A stretch of 15,212 bases of DNA from positions 1,469 to 16,680 of the forward strand of contig NW_014012984.1 of the NCBI RefSeq assembly GCF_000611645.1. The letters run 5' to 3'. The notes below the pieces were generated by a model. It had not been told where the DNA came from and did not search any database. It saw only the letters and a program-made list of their open reading frames with translations. Positions 1 through 11,000 of the stretch are shown piece by piece (the stretch's first letter is position 1; each line of letters starts with the position of its first letter). This DNA comes from Monoraphidium neglectum. Its lineage: Eukaryota > Chlorophyta > Chlorophyceae > Sphaeropleales > Selenastraceae. A program made the position numbers and the translations under genes.

Positions 1-1510
1 GAGGAACGGCCATGTCACAAAGCAAGTGTGTCCGCCATTTGCCAGTGCAGGTGTGTTGTTATGTGGCGAACCGCCCTGCACTAGCAGCAGGCGAGGCCAC
101 CAAATACATGTCAAAGCGCGCGCGCGTGCGCGCTCGCGCCTCACCGTGCTGGGGCACGCCTCTTCCAACGGCCTTGCGCCCCTGAACACCTCTCAAACCG
201 GGCTTGACGCACCGGGTTGCGGGCGCCCAGGGGCGCAGGGGCAGGTCGGGGCCCAGAGATGCGCACGAAACTCGGCCTGTGGTTTGGGCACAGCGCCACT
301 CAGCGTGGCAAGAATTAGACGGGTGCGCAACTTTGATTAATCAACAGGTGAACAAAGCACCTGGTGCAACGAGAACGCAAAGCAGGCCAGCCCGGCGCGA
401 CTAACAAGCTGACTCAGCTTACAGGCACATGGTCCACGTGCCTGCCGCAAGGTCTGCAAAGGGGAGAATGCCAGCCCTCTTGGCCATGCATGTGCCAGTC
501 ACAAGGTCAGCGAGCAGAGTTCTTGGGCATTACTTCCAGGGGAGACCACCTAGCAGGGTCGGGTGAGCAGCGTCAACCCTAGGTAAGTAGAGCAGAGCAC
601 ACCTGCAGGGGCATTCGTACTGCGAATCTCGGGGTTGCTGCTCCTTCCAAGCTTTTGAAAGGTCTTGATGACCACCACCGTGTCCATTGACCAACGTGAC
701 ATGAAGCTGTTTGCAACGCATGCGAAGTTTGCTGTAGGCCGAGGCTCGCGAGTCAGGGAAAGCACTGGCACGCATGTGGCAGTCTGTTGTAAGGTGAGTG
801 CCCGGCGCCGCAGAGGCTAGGGATATAAAGAGGCCGCATAGCCGGGCGTGATACCAGGAACAGCGAAGGGGCTCATCAGTCAACCAATTGACATAGCACC
901 CATTTGGCACAGTCTGTCGAAATGGGCTTTCACAAACGTCAGGGGTCGGCCGTACCTGCCAAGAGGCGGCAGCTGGGCGCAGCAGCACAAAGAGGCGTAT
1001 AACGCTGCAGCCATTGGCACAGTCGAGCGGATATTTGAACGATTGACAAGGTAAAATGCACCCCTTCCCCTCCCTGGAAAGGTCGAGCCACATCTCCTTT
1101 GGCTAATTGCTGTATGCTGGCTTGAGCTTGCAGAAGCGTCTGGGGTCAGGGTCAAGGGCGAAGATAGACCGCTCAGCAGAGCAGCCCGGGCACAAGCCTG
1201 GCAATGAGTGTGCACTTCTGTTTTGGTGCGGTATTGCATGCGCAAAAGGAAAGCTTCTGGCGCAGCGCTCCATATCAAGAGCCGAGCAGCTGGAGCTTCA
1301 TTGCAGCTGCGCCAGCCCCTCCTGCTGCGACACATCGCACACACGCCCTCGCGTCGCCCACGCTCCTGCTTATGTGTTGCGGCGTCGCACCATGGCCAAG
1401 TCTTCATCTGGGTGGTCCCTGCCAACTGCCGTCATCACGGCGCACGGGTCTATGCACCCGCAAGCGCCGGCAGTGCAACGCGCAACGGGACGCTTTCCTT
1501 GCATCACCGT
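1..1510. other. No gene recognised, downstream of FANCI
   Basis: This stretch lies past the probable poly(A) site of the FANCI-like gene. Open frames occur on both strands (for example 530-1093 minus and 1107-1517 plus), but their translations are rich in Arg, Cys, Ser and Pro, match no family I know and overlap each other in conflicting frames, as expected for GC-rich non-coding DNA. Isolated signals are a TATAAAG at 824-830 on the plus strand, a TGTAA at 788-792 on the plus strand and another TGTAA (minus) at 419-423. None connects to a convincing coding region. It may be intergenic, UTR or intron of a neighbouring gene. Confidence 0.5.
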
Positions 1511-1930
1511 AACATGATGTGTTTACAGGGCAGCCTGATGGCGTTGTGTGAATGTCAATGACAAGGTAGCACGGGTCACAGCCCCACACCGCCTCACGCC
1601 CGTGCAGCCCTGCTGGTACGAGCACACAGGACAGCTGGCAACTGCCGGCCAAGTCAGCCTGGTCAGCCCTGGTCCTGGTCCATCGCATCCCGACCGCTGC
1701 CAGCGTCAGGGCCCTGCAGAGCAGACAGCCAGCAGGGGACAAAGTTGCGCCGGAATTGGAATACAGGGCAGCGCTGCCAGACGTCGGCCGGCCCTTTCAA
1801 GGCGCCGGTGACCGGCTGGATTCGGCGGCAAGGGACAGATCTGCAAGGCAGGGGTGGCGCAACCTCACACCAAAGTCGCCTCTGCCCCTTGCAGCAGCCA
1901 CAAACACTGCCTCGTGCGAACCAGGACGGT
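1511..1930 (-). other. FANCI: Probable 3' UTR of the FANCI-like gene
   Basis: The region follows the TGA at 1931-1933 and runs to just past the first TGTAA on the coding strand. A 3' UTR of about 400 nt is ordinary for chlorophyte algae. The boundary is inferred only from the poly(A) signal. Confidence 0.45.
1523..1527 (-). promoter_or_regulatory. TGTAA polyadenylation signal
   Basis: This is the first TGTAA on the minus strand after the FANCI stop codon, about 405 nt downstream of it. TGTAA is the usual poly(A) signal of Chlamydomonas and its relatives. Cleavage would be expected 10-20 nt further on, near 1505-1515. Confidence 0.45.
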
Positions 1931-4707
1931 TCAAAAACCCACCTCCTCCTCCTCCTCCACCTCGTCGCCAAACTCGCCACCGGCAAGGTTCTCTTCCCCG
2001 TCGCCGCCGTACCCCTGCTGCTGCTGCTGCTGCAAACCTGCGGGCGGCGTGCGCCCTGCAGGGGGCTTTGGCACGGGCAGCTGCGTGTCGGCCTTGCGCT
2101 TGGCGCCCCTGCGTCCAGCGGTAAGAGGAAGCGTTCGTGCACGTGCATGCGTGCCCGTTGTTGAAAATGTTTTGGGCCCTGCACGCTGGTTTGCCTTGCT
2201 GTAAGTGCACATCCAAAACAAGCAGAGGCAATCAGATGGCATACCGTCATTGCCAAGTCCCATTCCTGGACGGCGAGCGCCCTGCTGGCCCTACGGCTTC
2301 CGAGGCCCCTTGAACAGCCCCGCGAGCTCACTTGCTCCTGCCAGCGTCGCCCCCCGCCTCAGTGAAGAGCAGCTTGAAGTCACGGTTGGTGCTGCGCTTG
2401 GCGTCACGCATCAAGTTAACCTGAGATGGCAGCCGTGCGAGGGGGCGTTTGACGCGCAGCTTGGGTGGCGGGTACAAGGCAAGGCTGCTTGATACAGAGA
2501 AGTGCGGCCACGTTCCGCTTACTTGAGTGCTACATGAAATCTGGCAGGAGGTTTACACAGCGCTTTGAGGTTTGATAGCCGTGTCAGGTGTTCCAAAGAG
2601 TCCAGGAAAGGTGCAGGGTACATCAGGCCGGCGCGCGGCCTGGTCCACACCTTGGCGGCGCGCCCTGCCAGCACGAGCTGCCTCTCCCAGGCCTCCACTG
2701 CAAACACCAGGTTGGGCACCGCGCGCGCGTCACGCTTGGCGCGGTTGACAGTGCTGGGCTTGGAGTCCTGGGCCGGCTCCTGCAGGGCCACACAAGACAC
2801 AGTGTGTGTGTGTGAGCATGCGTGTGTGTGTGTGTGCATGTGTGTGTGTGTATGCGTGTGCGTGTGGATTTGCATGTGTGTCCGGGTGTGAACGCACACG
2901 TGTGTTGTTTGTGTGTAGCAAGGGAAGGGTGACCGTGCGCAAGGGGTAACATTGCCACTGCCTGGCGGGTGGAGGAGGGGGCGCACACCACCAACTTCAC
3001 AGCATGAGCGAGTTCAACCCACGTTGCGGCCAGAATCTCTACGCTATTGCCGTCGCCCAAGGCGCCAAAGCCCTCGGCATGCGGCCCACGAATGACACCC
3101 CACCTCACCGTCTTGGTGTCTGACAGGAACTGGTACATGGGGGGAGTCAGCTCCCGGTTCACAGCGCTCACCAGCCGCTGGAAGTCAGCCGTCACCGTCG
3201 CCGCCGCCGCCGCAGTCGCAACACCACCACCCCGCCCGCTGCCGGCCCCGGCCGTCCCCGCCGCGCCGCGCTCCGGCCTGGCGGGCGTGTGGAGCTTGGC
3301 GGCGGCCAGCAGTGTCTTGTAGATACGGGTGAGCGACCTGACCTGCGGGGTGGCCAGCGGCCAAGCAGTTTTGGATGAGGCTGGGACTGCAAGAGCATGG
3401 CCCTGGCTCAGCACGACCGAACCACGAGACGCTCAGGGCCAAGCCATTGGCTGCCAGCCGAGGAAGGGAAGGGCAAGTGGCCAATAAGAGCAAGAGGCAG
3501 CTCCACCATGGCTTGCCCTTGCGCCCCTCGCACCATGGCCTCCACGATCTGGTTCATCCCCAGCACTGTGTTGACGGCCACACCCAGGATGCCAGACAGG
3601 CCCTCCAGCCGCCGGCACAACCCAGCACGCATGCGCAGCTGCGCCTGTGCGCCCGCCGCCGCGCCGCTGTCGCCGTCTGCAGGACGCAGGTGGGGTAGGT
3701 GCGTGCGGCCGGCAGGACTAAGCTTCCCAGCTTGAAGAACCATCAAGCTGAAGACCACGCATTTGCGACCCTGCAAGGCCCTTGCTTCTCTGCAAGGCCC
3801 CTTGTTCCCCTACAAGAACCCATCAAACCCACCTGCGCCGCGCGCTATGCCGGCTATGGCCCTGTCCACGTCTGCCAGGGCCTCGTCGATGTAGGCCATG
3901 ACAAAGGTGGCGCTGGGCTGGCCGGTGCGCTCCGCGGTCAGCACTGGGAACGAGCTGCCCTGGGTCTGGGGGTGGGAGGGAGAGGGGCGGGGGATGCGTA
4001 TGTTGGGGCACCGGGGCGGATGCGAGGGCGTTATCTCGGCCACGTTGGAGAGTGCAGCTGTTGCACGATCGGTGCATGAGCGGAGGAGAGGGTGATAGCG
4101 AGCATTGACAAACGCGGAGAGCTGCTTTCTACCAACCAACCATAACCACGGCCCCTGGTACACCGCCGTCTCCCAGGGTAACTCCCGGGGTCGCGCGTGC
4201 GCACGCCCCGCCGACCTGCGTGGCCTGGGTCTCGCTGTCTGCGTGGCCCACCACCCGCTGCACGTCATCCGCCACCTGCTTCAGCACCACCAGGTCGTCC
4301 TGGGACCCTGGTTTCGTTTTTGAAGCCAGGGTGGGTAGTTGGCATGCGCAGGTTTTAAAATCAGGGGTGCTCGGGTCGTGCAGGCAGAAGCTGGATGTAG
4401 GGCCAGCATGCGGGTCACATCGAACTTCTCCCCATAGAGCCGCTTCGCTTGCTGGAACGCCAGGCTCATGACCCATTGCAAGGCTTTGTTCCAGAGCCCC
4501 AAGGTGCAGTCAGCCACTCACTGCTGCACCGCACCACCAGCTCCAGTAGGGCCTTGATCAGGGGCACGTTGGTCACCTCTGGGGCGCGCTGCTGGCACGC
4601 CTGGCGTGCCCACGCGGAAAGGGACTGCAGCGCCTGCCGCCCCTGCGCGGCCAACGCTTTTGTTGCTGCTGCCTCGGCACCTGCGCCACCTTCTCCACAC
4701 TGCTGCA

Positions 4708-4754
<47 letters not shown>

Positions 4755-5052
4755 GGACCAGCTCGAGGCTTAGCCGCCGCGCCTGCCGCCGCCGTGGCCG
4801 CTGCCTGCGCCGTGGTCTCCGCTGCCGCCAGCCGCCTGCCGAGCAGCGCGAGCGCCTGCACCACCGTGTGGGCAGCCTTGAAGCAGCTGGCCTGCATCAG
4901 GCTGTCCACCCCCCTCTGCACCAGGGGCAGCAGCCGCGCCAGCGCTGCAACCATCGCCACGTCCCCGGCTTGCTTGGGCTCAACCCCGGAGACGTCGCCG
5001 CCGGCACCATGCGCCCGCGACCCCGGGATGGCCAACCCATCCTCCTCTTCCA

Positions 5053-5086
<34 letters not shown>

Positions 5087-8000
5087 AGGTGGCGGTGCAA
5101 GGGCATGCGCAAACGGCACCAGCTGCTGCGTCGCGTCAGCCAGCAACACAGCCTGCAGCAGCGCCCTGGCCGCCAGCCACTCGAGGGTGTCCCCGCCGCC
5201 GCCATCTGCACCGTCGGCCCCGGCCCCGCCGCTCGCTGCGCTGCTGGTTGCCGCCGCTCCGCCAGCCGCTTTGGAGCCCTTGCCACCCTTGCTCTTCGAG
5301 CCCTTGACGGCGGCGCCCGGCCCAGCGCCACCGACGTGCCTGCCGCCAGGGGCCGCTGCCCCCAGGATTGACTGTGCACCAAGGTCGAGGGATGGTGCGG
5401 CCGGACAAAAACGCAAGTGAGACATTGGCTGATGAGGACTCCAGAGAGGTACAACACCAATCACACACAAGAACCAATGCAGGCAACGGCACTGAGACCC
5501 TCCTGAACCCGCAACATTACTCCCACCTGCACCAGCTTGAACAGCGGCCCGCCTAGCACCAGCCACGCCCCTCCGCCCTCGCCGCCGCCACCTTCCAGGA
5601 GCACTGCGCCCGCCGCGTCCCGCTGGGTTGCCTCTAGCATGTTGGCGGCCGCTGACAGCACGAACGCGCGGAACTTGTCGCTCCGCAGCAGCCGGGTGGT
5701 CTCGGCGTCGCCCCCGCCCGCGCTGGGGGCGCTGGGCCCGGCGGAGGCGCCCCAGCCGGCAGGCGGGGGCTGCACGAGGCCGTCCTCCACGATGGCGCCG
5801 CACAGCGCTGCCAGGCAGGGCGCAGAGAGCTGAGGGGTGCGCGCCTCAACTGGGACATAGTCCTGGGACGCAGGCTTGGAGCGCTTGGCGGTTGCGTCGG
5901 CGGCGCCGCTGGTGCCAGTGCTGGCAGTTCCGGGTCCCTGTAGGAGAAAGAGGATCGGGGTTCATTGGGCTGCTTGCTTGTTGGGAGTCGAGCTAGTTTG
6001 CACCAAGGCAGTGGCCCCCCTTGACCCTTGGTGCTGGCCGCTTATCCAGCCAGCCAGGCGGCAACACCCGGCCAAGCATGTTGATGTCGAGTGCTGGCAG
6101 CACACGTGTATCTGCTGACCAGCCCACCTTCCTGCCCTTGCCGGCGCCGCCCCTGGCTCCTGCACGCGCCAGCTCAGCGAGTCGCGAGTGCAGGCGGTAC
6201 GCCTCTGCCAGGTCGCGGCCGTGGCGCTGTGCGCTGTGGGCGGCGCCGTGCGGGGGTGCGTCGGGGCCGCGTGCTATGGCCAGGTTCAGTAGCTGGCACT
6301 CAGCCACGATATCCTCCATGACCACCTGGGGCAGGCAGTGCCGCAGGGTTGGGGTTGCAAGAGAGGGCAGGGCTCACAAGCAGGCATGGTCAAGGGGACA
6401 CTCACGATTGCTTGAGTGTGCACACACGCATCGATGGCAGGGGTTGAGGAAGATAGAAGGTGTGCGCCACGTAGTGCGCAAGGCAGGGGCGTGCTGTTCA
6501 GCTGACAACGCTCGGCCAGCACAGCGTCCCCGCCCACCTCAACAGCTCCAAGGAGGTTGCCTATGTGCATCTGCGGAACCAGGACATGCATTAGCACGGG
6601 GTGCGAGGATCAAGATGCTTCCTGCGCCCGCCCCAGCCCCTGGTGGGTCTTGCATTGGCAAGTACAATCACCAATTCAAGGGCCCGTGCAACTTTGGTGT
6701 GACCAGGGCAGGGGTCTTCGTGAATGACGCTTGGCAGCAAAGCACCTGCTTGATGCTCCCCCCACCTGGTTGAGGGCGCCCGCGGGTGTCGCTGGATTGA
6801 GCTCCGCACCACGGTCCAGGCCAAAGTGCTCCGGCTCACACTGCAGCAGCCGCTTCCGCAGCCCGCAGAGAAGGGCCTGGCGGGCAAGGGTTTGAAGAAA
6901 TCCAGAGTCAGGCTGTTGGCAGGGCCGCACTGGAATCAGCCGCTGCCCAGCAGGCCGCAATCCACCTCAGCACGACTCAATGCCCCTTCCCCACCAACCA
7001 GCTATGGTCGAAAGTGCAGATGCACTGGCATGTGCATATGCATGTGGGTGCGTTTGCGTTCACGCACACGCGCACACGCGCACACACGCACACACTTGCG
7101 CGCACACTGACATGCACACACACACACACCATCACAGAAAGTGACACACACTTACGCACACCTGCAGCGCCTTTGAGCTTTCACAGCCCAGCTCAACGCG
7201 CATCAGCTGAGACGCCATTCCAACGCTCATGGTGGTGGCGTCGGACCCGTCAGCGCCGCAGCCGCCCTCGCTGCCGCCGTCTGGCGTCTGCAGCGCCGCC
7301 AAGCGCCGGGCGCAGGCCAGAAGCGCCGGCAGTGGCTCCACGAGCGCGGGCTCTACGCCAAGCTGCGGTTTTATGTTGAGCAGGGCAAAGGGAACGGTCG
7401 GGGTTGCCTGCGTGAGATTTTGACCCCGAAGTGATAGAAGGTGGCTGTAGCCCAACTGTCTCTGCTGGCGAGCTGCTCCTCCTGCTATCCACCTGCACTC
7501 CTCAGATCACCCTATGCATGCACGGTCTCAATGGTATGCATCTGGCCACTTGCTTTTGGGGGCACACCCCTCATCACGACACCCAGCTGGGCAGCCCAGG
7601 CGCATACCCTTCCCTTCACCTGATGGCTGGCGGTGCACTTGCCCAGGTCGAGCGGCGGCAGCGCGTCCCCCTCTGAAACGTAGCGCTGCATGTGGGGGTA
7701 CAGCAGCTCCGACAGCAGCTCGTGGCACCGCGGATCCGCAGACAGCACCTGGGAGCAGGCGGGGGTTGGTTCTCTGTGCACTCGGCACACACTGCGTGGC
7801 GGTCTGAAGAGAGGGTTGACCGAGGGATTTACAACAAGGGTGCTTTCTGCAGTGCGAGGTGTTGGTAGCAACGTCTGTGGCGTGGCCAAGCCGATTTTGG
7901 GGACCATGCGGCCCAACGCGCGGGGCACACGCACCTGGGAGAGGCCCGAGTAGAGCGCCGCGCGCACTGGGGCCTGCTGCGTCAGAGCCCTGCACAGGCG

Positions 8001-11000
8001 AGAGTGGAACCGTGAGCAACGAGAACGCTGCCGTGATCTGCTGCAAAGCGCTGGTGTGAGGGGAAATGCAGCAAGCAGGCTGCATGAGCAGGGCGCTTGT
8101 GGCCATGGCCTGCCAACCTCACGTGGGGTTCCCTCATTGTGCTGCGCTGCCCACCTGCGCAGCACTCCCGCCAACTCTTGCAACAGGTTGACGCCGCCAC
8201 CTGATGACAGCGCGGACATCTGGCTGAGCGAGGCCTTTGCGGGAGGGATGGGAGGGGGAAGGGCAGGGTTCACCACCCCCGCAGGAACAGAGGTCCCAGG
8301 GGTCAAGGACAAAGGCAAAGCAGAGCCGGACGTAGACGTATGACAGGAATCACGCCCTGGAGGTGAAAAGGGCACGCTTAAACCCGTGCCGCAGCCTCGT
8401 GCGCACCTGGCTGCCGCTGGCCTGGCTGCCGTAGTTGGTGGCGGGGCTTGGCTCCGGCACGGCCCTCAGCTGCTCCAGGATGAGATACATGAAGCCGCGG
8501 ATCGCCACGACCCTGGCGCACCGTCATACAAAGGTGACGGGGCAAGCATGTTTGAGGCGTGGAACAAGCTTTGAAGTCGGTATATGGGCTTGGCAAGGCA
8601 GGTCCGATGGATTACGTGCTGCGATTCAAGGATGAAAAGGTGGGATGGGCTGCGTAGGCGTGGCTGACCACGCATGGCATGAGCTTGAAGGTTGGGCCGA
8701 AAGGCCACCCAAATTCTGGGGTGCGGCAGCAACAGACCACCTGCTGTTGAGGTCTCGCCCGTACATGACCTTGCGCAGCAGCATGATCACTGACAGAGGG
8801 AGACGAGGGGGAAAGGGGGCACCGTGAAGCCGTAGCAGGCATGGCCATAGGCGGTACACAGCGTGAAACACGCCCCTTGGGTCCCAGCGGCGGTACCTGC
8901 ATTGCTCATCCGAGCCCACTGATCAGTACAGTGCCGGCCACCAGTGGCCTCCTGGCTGAGCCCAGCACCGACCCGCACCGTGGTCCTGCAGCTCCCGCCT
9001 GACGCGGCACAGCGGCCAAAGCGCGCGCAGGAGCGCCATGGCCGCCGCGGGCGGCAGCGCGGCAAACTGGCCCAGGCAGTCCTTGAGGGGCTGCATGTGG
9101 CCCGCCAGCAGGCCCGGCTGGGCGCGGCAGAGGCGCGCGAGCAGCAGCACGCGCGGCAGGCAGGCCTCCAGCTTGGTCGCGCCCAGCTGCGGGCGCCGCA
9201 TATAACGCAGCATGGTGTGTGCGCTTAGGCCGTCAGAGCAACAGATCGCCAAACAGACACACACCTCTGCTTTCATGCTGCGCCCAGCAGACCCTGGAGT
9301 TTGACAACCGAGCGCCCAAACCGCATATCGCACCTGGCACGAGCGGAGGACCTCGTCCCTCGCCTCTGGGTGGTTCTCAAACACTGCACCAAGCAGCAGC
9401 AGCCCCAAGCGCACAGCCCTTGTCCCGGGCGACGCCTGAGCTGGCAGCCCGGCTCCCACCCCCATGCCGGTGTCTTTGCTGCCGCTGGTGTCGGCCCCTT
9501 CGCCCGCACCACAGGCCAGCACCAGGTGCAGGGGGGAGTCCACCTGGCAGGCCAGCAGCTGGCGGCCCAGCGCCAGGGCCCCCGGGGCCACCAGCTCGCC
9601 AGCAAACTGGCTGTGCCTGCGCGTGGGATTTGATGGGAAGGGTGTTGCATAGGCAATGCGAGGCTTCTCTTCTAAAGGTGGAGTATCAAATTGAGCCAAA
9701 CAAACTGCCGGCAATGAAGCGGCATCATGCTGCCTGCCTGACCTGTTGAGATACAGTCTGCCAGAGCTTCCGGGTTGGTAGCCCTGTTGGCGCGCCCCTG
9801 CTCACCTGACCGCCCGCAACAGAGCTTCCTCCAGCGCCACCCCGCCGCCCCGGCCGTCCTCCACGCCTGTCATCGTGCCGCTCGCCGCCAGCCAGGCGCA
9901 GCCGGCTCCCGGCTGCTCTGCGGCATATGCGACCAGTGCAGCACGCTTCAGCAGCTGCAGCACGGGTGCCTCCAGACGCGCGACGCCGCACATGGTCAGG
10001 GCAACCTGCCCAGGATAGTGCGAGGGTGTGAGGAACGCAGCACATGTAGAGGGCAAGGACGATTTGTAAGTGTATGCAAGAAAGGAAGTGGAAGGGCCGC
10101 CCACTGCATGTAGCTGCCACCTTTGTGCCGTGCATTGCGCAGCGTTGCCTAGGGGCCTGCCCTTGTGACATGAGTGCTCACACGCACCCACCTGCAGCAG
10201 GAATGGCGAAGGTCTGAGTCCCCCGGCCTTGAAGTGCTTCAGCCACTCTGAGCCCAGGGCTGCATCATACTTCACGAGAGTGGAGATGTGCATCAGCACG
10301 GTGCCCTCGACCTGGCGGATTGGGATCGAGCGAAGCAGGGTGTGGGGTGTAGGTAGACTGTGAGGTGGCTGACAGAGGTTGAGGGCTCTGAGGGTGCGAC
10401 ATTGCAGATGAGGGTATGGGGGGTAGAGATAAAGCGGGGTGAAGAAGGGGGTATGTTAAATAGGAATTGTGGTGGAAAAAGCAGGGTGGTAGCAAAAGCC
10501 AGACAATAAGAACAAAATGAGTATGTGGCGCAATCACAAAGCATTGGCATAGCCCACAAATAGTTCGAATAAAGCCGGGCCAGTCAAATCGCACCTGCAG
10601 CAGGACGCTTCCCGGGGCTGCTTGCCTATCCTGCCCTCCGCCAGTGGCACCGCCGCCGCGGGCCCTGGCCAGCTGTTCAAACAGCTCAGCCACCTTGCCC
10701 AGGGCGTAGATGCGCGGGCCTGCGGCCGACGCCAGCAGCACCTGGTACAAGATTGGCGGCAGCTGCTGCAGCTCCGCAGCCCTGTGTGGTGGGTGCGTCG
10801 CAAAAGCGTTGAATCACGGCTCCAATCTGGTTCATACATCAGCACTGGCATATTGTGTAGAAGCTGCTGGGGTTGCTCAAGACAGGCGCTGAGTGCGGAG
10901 CACAAAGCGCTCAACACCGCACCTGGCGCAGCTGATGGCCTTGCGTATGACCTCCTTGGCTTGTGCGGGACTCAAGGGGATCTCGCGCGCCACAGCCAGC

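Larger units (their letters stand above)
1931..4483 (-). other. FANCI: FANCI exons 21-28: C-terminal region and tail
   Basis: Exon 21 gives LQWVMSLAFQQAKRLYGEKF and exon 22 DDLVVLKQVADDVQRVVGH (human VILLRDLSQDIHGHLGD). Exon 23 gives AYIDEALADVDRAI. Exons 24-25 join as NQIVEAM-VRSLTRIYKTLL, and exon 25 ends ELTPPMYQFLSDTKT (human HLTPLCYSFISYVQNK). Exon 26 has the signature AVPNLVFAVEAWERQLVLAG (human [20 protein letters not shown]), and exon 27 VNLMRDAKRSTNRDFK. Exon 28 encodes a basic KGAKRK likely to serve as a nuclear localisation signal, a Q6 tract, GDGEEN and a Glu-rich end VEEEEEVGF. Human FANCI has the acidic part before the basic part; here the order is reversed. Confidence 0.85.
4522..5371 (-). 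other. FANCI: FANCI exon 20: 850 nt with low-complexity inserts
   Basis: This is by far the largest exon (residues 1027-1309 plus one nt). It begins SILGAAAPGGRH and passes through a Lys/Gly/Ser spacer (VKGSKSKGGKGSK) and an Ala/Gly run to the conserved helix LEWLAARALLQAVLLADATQ. A Q11 tract (1122-1132), an acidic LEEEDG, the helices AMVAALARLLPLVQRGVDSL and KAAHTVVQALALLGRRL, an Ala-rich run and a Q15 tract (1233-1247) follow. It ends with VPLIKALLELVVRCS, which matches human ALLLVTVLTSLSKLLEPS. The inserts account for much of the extra length over animal FANCI. Confidence 0.8.

Noticed and set aside
530..1093. A 187-codon minus-strand open frame at the left end
   Set aside because: Composition looks like translated non-coding GC-rich DNA, no recognised domain, and competing frames of similar length overlap it on both strands.
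2519..2650. Read-through end of FANCI exon 26 to a TAA, giving a shorter protein
   Set aside because: The sequence after AAK no longer matches the family, whereas a phase-0 donor at AAG|GTGTGG joins exactly to VNLMRDAKRSTNRDFK, the known continuation.
4449..5087. A 212-codon plus-strand open frame with long Cys runs, opposite FANCI exon 20
   Set aside because: It is the mirror of the CAG repeats (GCTG runs read as Cys) and covers a minus-strand exon with clear homology.
8219..8350. Longer version of FANCI exon 12 beginning near 8360
   Set aside because: The acceptor there either causes a frame with an early stop or does not match the phase of exon 11; the CCAG before MSALSS fits phase 0.
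8741..8789. Loss of the ubiquitin-acceptor lysine (Val opposite LDARK of human FANCI)
   Set aside because: Counting back from the human SQ cluster places the acceptor in LRKAMF rather than LDARK, and that lysine is present here.
9741..9786. Possible extra FANCI exon (RKLWQTVSQQ or NPEALADCIS) between exons 7 and 8
   Set aside because: Exons 7 and 8 already join with matching phase and align without a gap to human FANCI; the spacer to exon 7 would be only 22 nt.
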